A stretch of DNA of 64,000 nt from NCBI RefSeq assembly GCF_003031265.1, contig NZ_CP019966.1, positions 2,790,001 to 2,854,000 on the forward strand, given 5' to 3'. How positions within the stretch are numbered: the stretch's first letter is position 1; every line of letters starts with the position of its first letter. Shown in pieces: positions 6,395-12,863 of this stretch. The notes beneath the pieces were generated by a model. That model had not been told where the DNA came from and made no database searches. It saw only the letters and a program-made list of their open reading frames with translations. The position numbers were made by a program, and so were the translations under genes. The stretch is from Rhodopseudomonas palustris. GTDB taxonomy: Bacteria; Pseudomonadota; Alphaproteobacteria; Rhizobiales; Xanthobacteraceae.

Positions 6395-8754
6395 CCGGCC
6401 CCTCCGACATCCTCGATCTGATCGACTCGGCCGAGCCGTTCGAACCGCAGGCGGCGGCGATCGATGCTGATGCGATGCGGAAGGTGGGGTTTGGCGAGCT
6501 CGGCCGCATCCTCGCCGGCCTTCGCGCGGCTGCGGGCGAGGCGCGCGCTCCGGCGCTGGAACAGGCCGCAGAGCAGGCGGGGCGGCTGATCGGCGCCGGG
6601 GCGCTGCACAGGGGGCTGGCGATCGCCGATCTCGCCGAGGCCGCGCGCGAGATCGGGCTCACTGCGGTGACGGCGTCGATCAGCGCCGCTGTGCGGCGCG
6701 GGGAGGCCGAGCCGATCGACTTGGCGACAATGCGCCGCGCAGCGGCGCCAGGCGAACAGAGGCGGGCGCGCACGCGCGCGCCCGACCGCATTCTCTCTTC
6801 CCCCGATTCTTCTTCTTCCGTGCCTCCCTCTCCCCGCGGGGAGACCGGCGAACCCTCGCAAACCGCGCCACAGGCGGCCGGGGAGGGCGATGTTGATTTT
6901 TGCGACCAGATTGGAGGCGGTGAGTTCGATCCCGCCTCGTCTTCGCGCTCCGCGCTCTCCCCCGACCCCTCCTCCTCCGGGGAGGAAGCAGGCGAAACCC
7001 TCGCAAATGGCGACGGCACGGACGACGCCGAGGACGAGGATCTGGGCGATGACGACGGCGGCGACGAACCGCCGGAGCACACGATTCCACCCGACACCTT
7101 CCGCGCCTGCGCCAAGCTCGATCAATCGGACGTCGACAACGGCAAAAGGCTGCTCGCTTACTTCGGCGAAGATCTCTTGGTGCGGCAGGAAGACGACGTG
7201 CCGGCCGGCCAGAAGCTGGCCTGGACCGGGACGCACTGGGACCTTTCCGGCGGCGAGGCGCTGGCAAACTTGATCGGCCAGAAGGTCGGTGACCTGATCA
7301 AGGTGGAGGCCGGTTACATCGAATACACGCCGGCCGAACAGGCGGCGGTGGACGCCGGCAAGCGCGCGCGCAACCAGCTGAAGCACGCACCGCCGCCACA
7401 GACGCCGGCCGACAAGGCGCATGTCGCGGCGCTGGAGGATATCGTCGAGGCCGCCGACGATGCGGCAGCGGCGCGCAGCAAGCGGCGCCAGGCGCGCAAG
7501 AAATGGGGCGTGAGCACGAAGAACGCCTCGCGCATCAACGCGATGCTGGCCTGCGCCGCGCCGCACCTGCGCCGCCACCCGGACGCCTTCAACGCCGATC
7601 CGCTGCGCTTCGCGACGCTGACGCACACGCTGCGGTTCGTCCCCATGATGGACGATGAGAATCCGGACCCGAACACATCGCGGCCGCTGCTCGATCCCGC
7701 CACCGGCCGGGTGCGCTGGCGGCTGGAGGTGACCGAGGGCCACGACCGCGACGACATGATCACCGCCGTGGTGCCGTTCGCGTTCGATCCCAAGGCGACG
7801 TGTCCGGACTTCGACAAGTTTCTGGATCTGTTCCAGCCGGAGCCGAAGAAGCGCCGCACCGTGCAGCAATTCACCGGCATGAGTCTGACGGCGCAGCCGG
7901 TGCAGCGGATCATGTATCACACCGGCACCGGCGGAAACGGCAAGAGCGTGTTCCTCGAGGTGATCAGCCGCGTGCTCGGTGACGGCCTGGCGGTGGGCCT
8001 GCCGGCGGAATCCGTCTCTGGCGAGGCGCACAACAATCCATCGGCGCCGACGCCCGATATCGCCCGCTGCTACGCGAAGCGCTTCATCCGCGTTTCCGAG
8101 CTGCCGAAGGATCAGCCGGTCAAGGCCGAAATGGTGAAGCGCCTCACCGGCGGTGAGAAGTGGCCGGTGCGCACGATGTACAAGGGCTATTTCGAGTTCA
8201 AGCCGACCGGCAAGCCGCATATGAGCGGCAACGGCGAGCCGAAGCTCGACGGCACCGACGGCGGCTTGCGGCGGCGCTTCGTCATCGTGCCGTGGAGCGT
8301 GACGCTGCCGCCGGAGAAGCACCGCGACTTTGAGGATGTGGTGAGCGAGATCGTCGCCGGAGGCAGCGGCATTCTGAATTGGCTGATCGCCGGCGCGCTG
8401 GATTTTCTCAACAACGGGCTGGAGATCTCCGACGAGATCGCGGCCGCGACGGAAGCGCACTTCGCCGAGATGGACCCGGTGCAGCGCTATGTCGACGCCC
8501 ATGTGCGGCCGGACCCCGGCGGGCCCGGCGTGCAGGCGCGCGCGATGTGGGAAGGCTGGCAGGCCTTCGCCCACGCCAACGGCATGAACGCGCGCAACGA
8601 GACGTGGTTCGGCCGGATCATGAAAGCCAAGCTCGAGCAGAACGACCCGAAAGCGCGGGTGCGGTTCTACATCAACGTCAAGCTGGTCGATCTGCCCGAG
8701 ACGCGGCACCCGAACGAACCGCCGGACTACGCGCCGGGCGGGGAGGAGTTTTGA
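6391..8754 (+). CDS. D5/P4-type primase-helicase (SF3 ATPase)
   Basis: 787 residues. Residues 1-130 are helical. Residues about 130-230 are a disordered Ser/Pro/Asp-rich linker that contains two REP-like palindromes at DNA level. The D5_N-like region follows, and then an SF3 helicase with Walker A HTGTGGNGKSVFLEV near residue 510, a later RFIRVSELP segment in the Walker B area, and NGEPKLDGTDGG with the downstream Arg pair typical of the arginine-finger region. It would unwind phage DNA at the origin, probably together with the CHC2 primase. The gene overlaps the Dam-type stop by four bases. Confidence 0.88.
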   Translation: MTGPSDILDLIDSAEPFEPQAAAIDADAMRKVGFGELGRILAGLRAAAGEARAPALEQAAEQAGRLIGAGALHRGLAIADLAEAAREIGLTAVTASISAAVRRGEAEPIDLATMRRAAAPGEQRRARTRAPDRILSSPDSSSSVPPSPRGETGEPSQTAPQAAGEGDVDFCDQIGGGEFDPASSSRSALSPDPSSSGEEAGETLANGDGTDDAEDEDLGDDDGGDEPPEHTIPPDTFRACAKLDQSDVDNGKRLLAYFGEDLLVRQEDDVPAGQKLAWTGTHWDLSGGEALANLIGQKVGDLIKVEAGYIEYTPAEQAAVDAGKRARNQLKHAPPPQTPADKAHVAALEDIVEAADDAAAARSKRRQARKKWGVSTKNASRINAMLACAAPHLRRHPDAFNADPLRFATLTHTLRFVPMMDDENPDPNTSRPLLDPATGRVRWRLEVTEGHDRDDMITAVVPFAFDPKATCPDFDKFLDLFQPEPKKRRTVQQFTGMSLTAQPVQRIMYHTGTGGNGKSVFLEVISRVLGDGLAVGLPAESVSGEAHNNPSAPTPDIARCYAKRFIRVSELPKDQPVKAEMVKRLTGGEKWPVRTMYKGYFEFKPTGKPHMSGNGEPKLDGTDGGLRRRFVIVPWSVTLPPEKHRDFEDVVSEIVAGGSGILNWLIAGALDFLNNGLEISDEIAAATEAHFAEMDPVQRYVDAHVRPDPGGPGVQARAMWEGWQAFAHANGMNARNETWFGRIMKAKLEQNDPKARVRFYINVKLVDLPETRHPNEPPDYAPGGEEF
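6830..6860. repeat. In-gene palindrome plus AACCCTCGCA decamer, copy 1
   Basis: CTCCCCGCGGGGAG (6830-6843) is a perfect 14-nt palindrome. It is followed at 6851-6860 by the decamer AACCCTCGCA that recurs in the control region at 9.5-9.85 kb. The unit lies in frame in the disordered linker of the helicase. Confidence 0.7.
6974..7005. repeat. In-gene palindrome plus AACCCTCGCA decamer, copy 2
   Basis: An inverted repeat CCTCC/GGAGG (6974-6985) is followed at 6996-7005 by AACCCTCGCA. The arrangement matches copy 1 about 145 bases upstream, which suggests duplication of a composite unit. Confidence 0.6.
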
Positions 8755-8787
8755 GTGTGTTCAACCGGAGAATGTGGAGAAGTTGAG

Positions 8788-9150
8788 ATGGTTCGTTTGA
8801 TCGATTTTATCGATAGCGAAGCGATGCCGGCGCCGGACAAGATCGTCAAATACAAGGGCGGGATATTCTGCCCGGCAATGTTTCACTTCGCCCCGGAGGG
8901 CTCGGACTACAAAGAGATCGCGCGCGAATGCGGGTTCGATATCGCGACGTCCTATATGGAGCGCGAGCTCGATGATGACCATCCTTTGATGGTCAGATAC
9001 TTCGAAAATGGAGAATCGGAAACCGTCCTCGAGGAGTGGGTTCCTGAGGTGCGAGAAGGCTGGAAGTTGGCCGGCCTCTACGACACCGAAGATGGGCCGT
9101 GCGCCTTGTGGATTAAGCCGATTGAGCCAGCCGCCGAGCAGCCCAAATGA
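8788..9150 (+). CDS. Hypothetical phage protein, 120 aa
   Basis: ATG 8788 is preferred because GGAG lies at a suitable distance upstream (8776-8779). A GTG at 8755, immediately after the helicase stop, is an alternative. The protein is acidic, with a central KYKGGIFCPAMFHFAP segment and a C-terminal GLYDTEDGPCALWIKP. No family was recognised. The stop overlaps the start of the next gene by four bases. Confidence 0.6.
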   Translation: MVRLIDFIDSEAMPAPDKIVKYKGGIFCPAMFHFAPEGSDYKEIARECGFDIATSYMERELDDDHPLMVRYFENGESETVLEEWVPEVREGWKLAGLYDTEDGPCALWIKPIEPAAEQPK

Positions 9151-9416
9151 TCTGTCCTCCCCAACCAGCGCTCGTATTTGTGCCGGCGGCGTGTCCGCGC
9201 TGCGGCGCGCGCAACACGGACGAGGCCGACAGCCTGTGCGAGCCGCAGCAGGACAGCAGCGGCGAGTGGGACTGCCCGGCGAGGTTCGGCCCCGACAACC
9301 AGGTGATCGCGCCGACAGCCGAGAGCGTCGCGGCGATCGAGGCGTGGATCGACGTGCACCACGACTGCCACGACGGCGTGTGCTGCGCGGCGCCGGCCGG
9401 GGAGGCGACATCGTGA
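9147..9416 (+). CDS. Small Cys-rich zinc-ribbon-like phage protein, 89 aa
   Basis: It starts with an ATGA overlap at 9147. CPRCGARN followed by a Cys in SLCEP gives a possible metal knuckle, and there are more Cys and His residues near the end (HHDCHDGVCC). Function is unknown. It is the last clear gene of the early operon before the noncoding control region. Confidence 0.6.
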   Translation: MICPPQPALVFVPAACPRCGARNTDEADSLCEPQQDSSGEWDCPARFGPDNQVIAPTAESVAAIEAWIDVHHDCHDGVCCAAPAGEATS

Positions 9417-9551
9417 CCGGGCATCGCCTCGCCAGCATCGATCGGCCGCCGCGCCGGCATGATCCCGGCGGCTCGCGCGCCTCGCCGGCCGCGATCCACG
9501 CGCGCGAGCGTGGCAGATCGGCGACAGTGTTGCACACAAAGCACCGAGAGT

Positions 9552-9842
9552 TGCGAGGGTTACGCGAGGGTCGCGAACTAACTCTCGCGCGTCGGAAATC
9601 GCTGTGCCGCAATGGCTTTTCGCGCTCCTGCGAGGGTCGCGAGGGTTTCGCGCGCGTGTATGCGTGTGAGAAGGGGGAGTGGGGGCACCCAGCGCCTCGG
9701 CGAAGCGGAAACAAAGACTCACATACGTTACGAGGCAAACCCTCTCTACCCTCGCAGATTTCAGCTAACGAGCTGATCTACTTCACTAATAACCCTCGCA
9801 ACTTTTCGTCTAAACCCTCTCAAACTATCGCAAACCCTCGCA
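9552..9842. repeat. Array of GCGAGGGT / ACCCTCGC decamers in opposed orientation (iteron-like)
   Basis: Plus-oriented copies are TGCGAGGGTT 9552-9561, CGCGAGGGTC 9563-9572, TGCGAGGGTC 9629-9638 and CGCGAGGGTT 9638-9647. Copies on the other strand are AACCCTCTCT 9738-9747, TACCCTCGCA 9747-9756, AACCCTCGCA 9791-9800, AACCCTCTCA 9813-9822, the degenerate AACTATCGCA 9823-9832 and AACCCTCGCA 9833-9842. Two clusters therefore face each other across about 90 bases that carry no copy. The block from 9417 to 9935 has no convincing gene. An origin or regulator-binding array is an inference. Confidence 0.7.
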
Positions 9843-9935
9843 GCCCCTCAAAGCAACCGAGACCACCCTGATCTTCGCTCTCGAATTCGAAATTGGTACC
9901 GAACTGGAACTAATTCTTGCGGAGGGATGACGGCG

Positions 9936-10646
9936 ATGACGATGGCGGCGGAGAAGGCGGGGAATTTGGATGAGGTGCGCGAGGCGCTGCGGGGTGAGTT
10001 GCAAGTCGGGCAGATCGTCGATCATGCGGGCCGCAACGAGTACTTGGCGGAGATCGTGCCCGGCGCGCGTGGTGCGTGGTATGCGGTCGAGACGGTTCCG
10101 GGGGAGGATCGGATCGCGGCGGCATGGCTCTGTGCGCGGCGGTTCGGTGTGTATCTGCCGGAGCTGAAATTCGTGGAGGATCGGAGAGGCCGAAAGGTCG
10201 ATGTCGTCAGGCTGATGTTCCCTGGCTACGTGTTCGTATTCGTTTGGGATATCGATGCGCACTTCACGCGCATCCTTGCCTGCCCTGGAGTTCGCGGTGT
10301 GGTGATGACGCAGCGAGCCCCTGCCGTTGATGATCGAGTGTCGTTTCGCCTTCGAGGTGGATTGGAGCCGGTGAAGGTGCCTGATGCGGCGATCGACCAG
10401 ATCAGAACGGTGGAAAACTTCTTGAGGCCGGTGGCGCTGGCCGGCGCCGCTGATGCGGCGCAGGCGACGCGTAAGAAGCGCCCGCGCCGCAAGCACTACG
10501 CGGGCGAACAGCCTGAAGAGGTCGTCGTGGAGGCGCCGGCTGTCTTTGGGTCTCGGGGCTGGTCTGAGTTTTCGCGTGCGATGATGGCTCTTGACGACGT
10601 GGGACGGAATCGGGCATTGCGCGAACTGTTAGGCCTCTCCTCGTAG
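9936..10646 (+). CDS. NusG-like (NGN domain) transcription antitermination protein
   Basis: 236 residues from ATG 9936. An earlier in-frame ATG at 9927 abuts the GGAGGG ribosome site and leaves no spacing. Residues about 45-125 form an NGN domain: AWYAVETVPGEDRIAAAWL, then YLPE, then RLMFPGYVFVFV and CPGVRGVVM. This is the RNA-polymerase-clamp-binding fold of NusG and RfaH. The C-terminal part is basic (KKRPRRKHY) and no KOW domain is obvious, unlike canonical NusG. The gene directly precedes an untranslated leader with three intrinsic terminators and then the late genes, so it is the best candidate late-gene antiterminator. Confidence 0.8.
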   Translation: MTMAAEKAGNLDEVREALRGELQVGQIVDHAGRNEYLAEIVPGARGAWYAVETVPGEDRIAAAWLCARRFGVYLPELKFVEDRRGRKVDVVRLMFPGYVFVFVWDIDAHFTRILACPGVRGVVMTQRAPAVDDRVSFRLRGGLEPVKVPDAAIDQIRTVENFLRPVALAGAADAAQATRKKRPRRKHYAGEQPEEVVVEAPAVFGSRGWSEFSRAMMALDDVGRNRALRELLGLSS

Positions 10647-10649
10647 CCG

Positions 10650-10883
10650 CTCGGTGATCCGTCACCGAGGACATGGTCTCGGAGGTGGCGGATGGAGCCG
10701 GCAAAACGCGAAAGCGGTCGGCGGGTGTGATGGACTCAATCCCGAGCGAAAGCAACCAGGGCAAGGCCGGAACGGCTGGGGTATCAATCGGCCCCGTAAG
10801 ACGATCGACCACCGGACAGGGTTGTGAGTAGGCGAGCCGACGCGGATCGGTGCGAAGCCCCGGCGGAAACGTCGGGGCTTTTT
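10650..10883 (+). ncRNA. Candidate structured leader RNA ending in an intrinsic terminator
   Basis: No gene fits here. The transcript would fold into a series of hairpins. The first is CTCGGTGA/TCACCGAG around TCCG (10650-10669). Next is an outer GCCG/CGGC pair (10697-10700 with 10719-10722) enclosing CGC-GAAA-GCG (10707-10716). A GC-GAAA-GC hairpin sits inside CCC/GGG (10741-10761). GGCC/GGCT pairs at 10765-10777 and CGATC/GATCG closes 10802-10849. The terminator at 10855-10883 ends it. Repeated GNRA tetraloops favour a real structured RNA. Function (antitermination recognition site, attenuator or small RNA) is unknown. Confidence 0.5.
10855..10883 (+). terminator. Intrinsic terminator 1 downstream of the NGN gene
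   Basis: An 11-bp stem with one G-U pair (10855-10865 with 10870-10880), a GAAA tetraloop and a T run. It shares GCCCCGGCGGAAACG with the terminator at 10979. Confidence 0.85.
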
Positions 10884-10978
10884 GCTTCGTAGGGTGTGCG
10901 ACAGATTTACCCAATGCAGGTTGGAGGACGATTCATGATTGGCCCGTTCTAGCCCGATGGATCAGTAATCTTGTTTTC

Positions 10979-11008
10979 AAAGCCCCGGCGGAAACGCTGG
11001 GGCTTTTT
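10979..11008 (+). terminator. Intrinsic terminator 2 downstream of the NGN gene
   Basis: The stem pairs GCCCCGGCG (10982-10990) with CGCTGGGGC (10995-11003) around GAAA, followed by five T residues. The sequence after the T run (CGTCATAGGG) also follows the terminator at 20633. Confidence 0.85.
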
Positions 11009-11039
11009 ACGTCATAGGGTGACCAGCGCGAGTTGGTAC

Positions 11040-11078
11040 CGTGATTGTGATCACGTCTGTTTCACGTCCCCAACGTGA
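11040..11078. promoter_or_regulatory. Pair of short inverted repeats, candidate operator
   Basis: CGTGAT-TGTG-ATCACG (11040-11055) and TCACGT-CCCCA-ACGTGA (11062-11078) lie side by side in noncoding DNA between terminators 2 and 3. Both contain the half-site CACG/CGTG. They could be protein-binding sites or RNA hairpins. No matching regulator was identified. Confidence 0.45.
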
Positions 11079-11098
11079 GGCGTTTCCTCCCTAGACTT

Positions 11099-11134
11099 CG
11101 GCCCGCCGCACTGGACCCGTGCGGCGGGCCGTTT
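11099..11134 (+). terminator. Strong hairpin terminator 3 before the late genes
   Basis: A perfect 13-bp stem pairs 11099-11111 with 11119-11131 around TGGACCC, followed by TTTCGTTTC. It is the third terminator-like hairpin in about 280 bases. Confidence 0.7.
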
Positions 11135-11294
11135 CGTTTCGGTGATAGGTAGCGGCCTGCGACTCCGGTCTGGCTTCCCGGCTTTCCCATTCCGAAGCGC
11201 CCGCCGCCGACCTCCAAGGGTGAGACGGCAAAGGCCATCCGCGTTGATCGTCCTCGGCGCGGATGGCCGATGCTCGAACGAAAGCGGTTTAGCG

Positions 11295-11474
11295 ATGTGC
11301 CGATGCAAAGAGCGGCGCGAGGCGCTGGTGAGTGCCGCGAAGTCGGCGGTTAAAGGCGATGCCGATGACGTGGCCAATCAGCTGCAGTTTGTCGGCCGAT
11401 CCTCGATCGAAGATATCGCCAATTTGTTCAGCCGTGGTGTTGCGGCGTCAAAGCAGCGGCTGCTGAACCGATGA
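11295..11474 (+). CDS. Small phage protein with MCRC N-terminus, 59 aa
   Basis: ATG 11295 gives an MCRCKERREAL start, a pattern I recall from short hypothetical proteins in alphaproteobacterial prophages. The rest is helical (ADDVANQLQFVGRSSIEDIA). The frame continues upstream to 11142, but that part overlaps the leader region and has no ribosome site. The stop overlaps the start of the tail-Z-like gene. Function is unknown. Confidence 0.55.
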   Translation: MCRCKERREALVSAAKSAVKGDADDVANQLQFVGRSSIEDIANLFSRGVAASKQRLLNR

Positions 11475-12040
11475 GTGGTGCGCCGCTCACCCTGAAGGTC
11501 GATGCAGCGCCGATTGCGCGCATGGCGAATATGTTCGGGGCGCTGCAGCGGCAAACCCGCGCGCTGGTAATGGTCCGCGCCGTCAATCACACCGGGGCCA
11601 AGGCCCTGACCCAAATGCGTCGCGTCTTGGTGCCGCAGACCGGGTTGAAGTATCGGACGCTGAAGCGTGCGGTGACGGCGAAGAAGGCCTTCAACGGCGG
11701 CGACTTCGTCATCAAGTCGCGCGGCGGTGACATCCGGCTGAAGTTCTTCAAGCCGCGCGAAACGCGGAAGGGTGTCGCGGCGTCGCCATGGAACCGGCGA
11801 AAGGTGTACCCCGGGACGTTCACCAAAGGCGGCCGATTTCCCAAGCGCGTCGCGCTGTCGATGGGTGGCACCGTCCTCCGGCGCACCGGGAAATCTCGCG
11901 GGCCGCTGAAGGTGGTCCGGTCCGGCCTCTACATTCCGACCGAGATGGTCACGGGTAATTCGGAGGCGGCGTTCTACGCCACGGTCGAACGGGAGCTACC
12001 GCCTCGCATCGCGCACGAGCTTTATCGCGTGCTCGGGTAG
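11471..12040 (+). CDS. Prophage minor tail protein Z (GPZ)-like protein
   Basis: 189 residues. The N-terminal RAVNHTGAKALTQMRR helix, followed by QTGLKYRTLKRAV, matches lambda gpZ-type proteins. The middle is basic and beta-rich (FKPRETRKGVAASPWNRR) and the C-terminus is LPPRIAHELYRVLG. In lambda, gpZ acts late in tail maturation and helps form the tail tip that joins the head. Here the gene lies before the terminase genes rather than in the tail module. It overlaps the preceding gene by four bases. Confidence 0.7.
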   Translation: MSGAPLTLKVDAAPIARMANMFGALQRQTRALVMVRAVNHTGAKALTQMRRVLVPQTGLKYRTLKRAVTAKKAFNGGDFVIKSRGGDIRLKFFKPRETRKGVAASPWNRRKVYPGTFTKGGRFPKRVALSMGGTVLRRTGKSRGPLKVVRSGLYIPTEMVTGNSEAAFYATVERELPPRIAHELYRVLG

Positions 12041-12090
12041 CGGGATACGGTAGCGCCGCATTTTCAGCAACAAAAAATCAATTAGAGTGT

Positions 12091-12113
12091 ATTGCGCGCA
12101 ATAATATTGCGCG
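12091..12113. promoter_or_regulatory. ATTGCGCGCAAT palindrome and TTGCGCG direct repeat, candidate operator
   Basis: A perfect 12-nt palindrome (12091-12102) is followed by a second TTGCGCG (12107-12113) 15 bases from the first. The site lies in the AT-richer gap of 193 bases between the GPZ-like gene and the small terminase gene, where late packaging genes begin. It may be an operator or a cos/pac recognition site. No clear -35/-10 pair was seen. Confidence 0.45.
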
Positions 12114-12233
12114 TTAGGGACCGTAAAAACGGTATCCAGAGCGCACGACGCGAGTGCGGCCTGAAATATCGGCAGTAGCTCGATTTGAATTCGGTACACG
12201 TGAACGCGTGATGGCGCACGTGTCGGTGCACGG

Positions 12234-12863
12234 ATGACGGACGGCGGCGAATGGCTCTCGATCACGGACGCGGCGAAGAGGTTGACGGCGGAAGGTGACG
12301 CCGTCGATCGCTCGACGCTTTCGCGTTACGTGAGCCAGCATGCCGAGGCGTTAGCGACTCGCCGTGATGGCAAGTCGAACCTGGTTGAACTCGGTGCTCT
12401 TCGACTGCACCGGAATGAGAACGTCAGGCTCCGGCGCGCCGTGCCGATGCCGTCCAGCCCGCAACAGGCGTCGCCATCGTCGTCGCCGTCCGGTAGCCGT
12501 TTTCCCGGCTCGCAGGCCGACGGTGCGGCGCGCAAGGCGCAGGCCGACGCCGAGATGCGCGAGCTGGACCTCGCCGAACGTCGCGGCGAGCTGACGCCGG
12601 TTTCGGAAGTTGACAAGGCCGGACGTGACGCGGTCGCGTTGATGATGAGCGCGTTCGATCGCGCGCTCGACAGCGAGGCCGCATCCGCGTCTGTGAAGTA
12701 CAGCTGGGACGAACGTATCGTCCGTCTGGTGCTGAAGGCATATGCGCGGCGCGGCCTCGACGTGTTTCACGGCGAGGTGCTGAAGATGCTCGATGGTATC
12801 GACCGGGCCGAGATGGCCGCAGCACAGGGCGACGACAGCGCCGTCGAGGCGCCGCTGCAATGA
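12234..12863 (+). CDS. Terminase small subunit (gpNu1-like)
   Basis: 209 residues. An N-terminal winged-helix-like unit (SITDAAKRLTAEGDAVDRST, residues 9-28, with a second helix SRYVSQHAEAL) fits DNA recognition. A Ser/Pro linker follows, then a coiled region ending MRELDLAERRGELTPVSEV, a pattern common in gpNu1-type proteins. It would bind the packaging site and load the large subunit. Its identity is supported by its position directly before TerL, whose start overlaps its stop (ATGA at 12860). Confidence 0.75.
   Translation: MTDGGEWLSITDAAKRLTAEGDAVDRSTLSRYVSQHAEALATRRDGKSNLVELGALRLHRNENVRLRRAVPMPSSPQQASPSSSPSGSRFPGSQADGAARKAQADAEMRELDLAERRGELTPVSEVDKAGRDAVALMMSAFDRALDSEAASASVKYSWDERIVRLVLKAYARRGLDVFHGEVLKMLDGIDRAEMAAAQGDDSAVEAPLQ

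Noticed and set aside
6830..7005. Short palindromes as part of a CRISPR array
   Set aside because: Only two imperfect units with unequal spacing and coding flanks; no repeat-spacer pattern and no cas genes in the window.
6217..8709. Minus-strand open frame of 830 codons opposite the helicase gene
   Set aside because: The plus strand carries clear SF3 helicase motifs. The minus frame has no motif and begins and ends inside neighbouring coding regions.
9413..9871. A possible 152-residue gene starting at GTG 9413 with a four-base overlap
   Set aside because: Its second half is built from the decamer array, its composition is Arg/Ser/Pro-rich without fold-like pattern, and the repeats exist in both orientations. 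It is better seen as control DNA.
10687..10698. GGCGGATGGAGC in the leader as an RfaH ops-like site
   Set aside because: It matches the ops consensus only partly, and ops elements sit on the non-template strand near promoters of RfaH operons. I would not call it without comparative data.
11142..11294. Upstream extension of the small MCRC gene
   Set aside because: The extension is Arg/Pro-rich, lacks a ribosome site and lies directly after terminator 3. ATG 11295 gives the family-like start.
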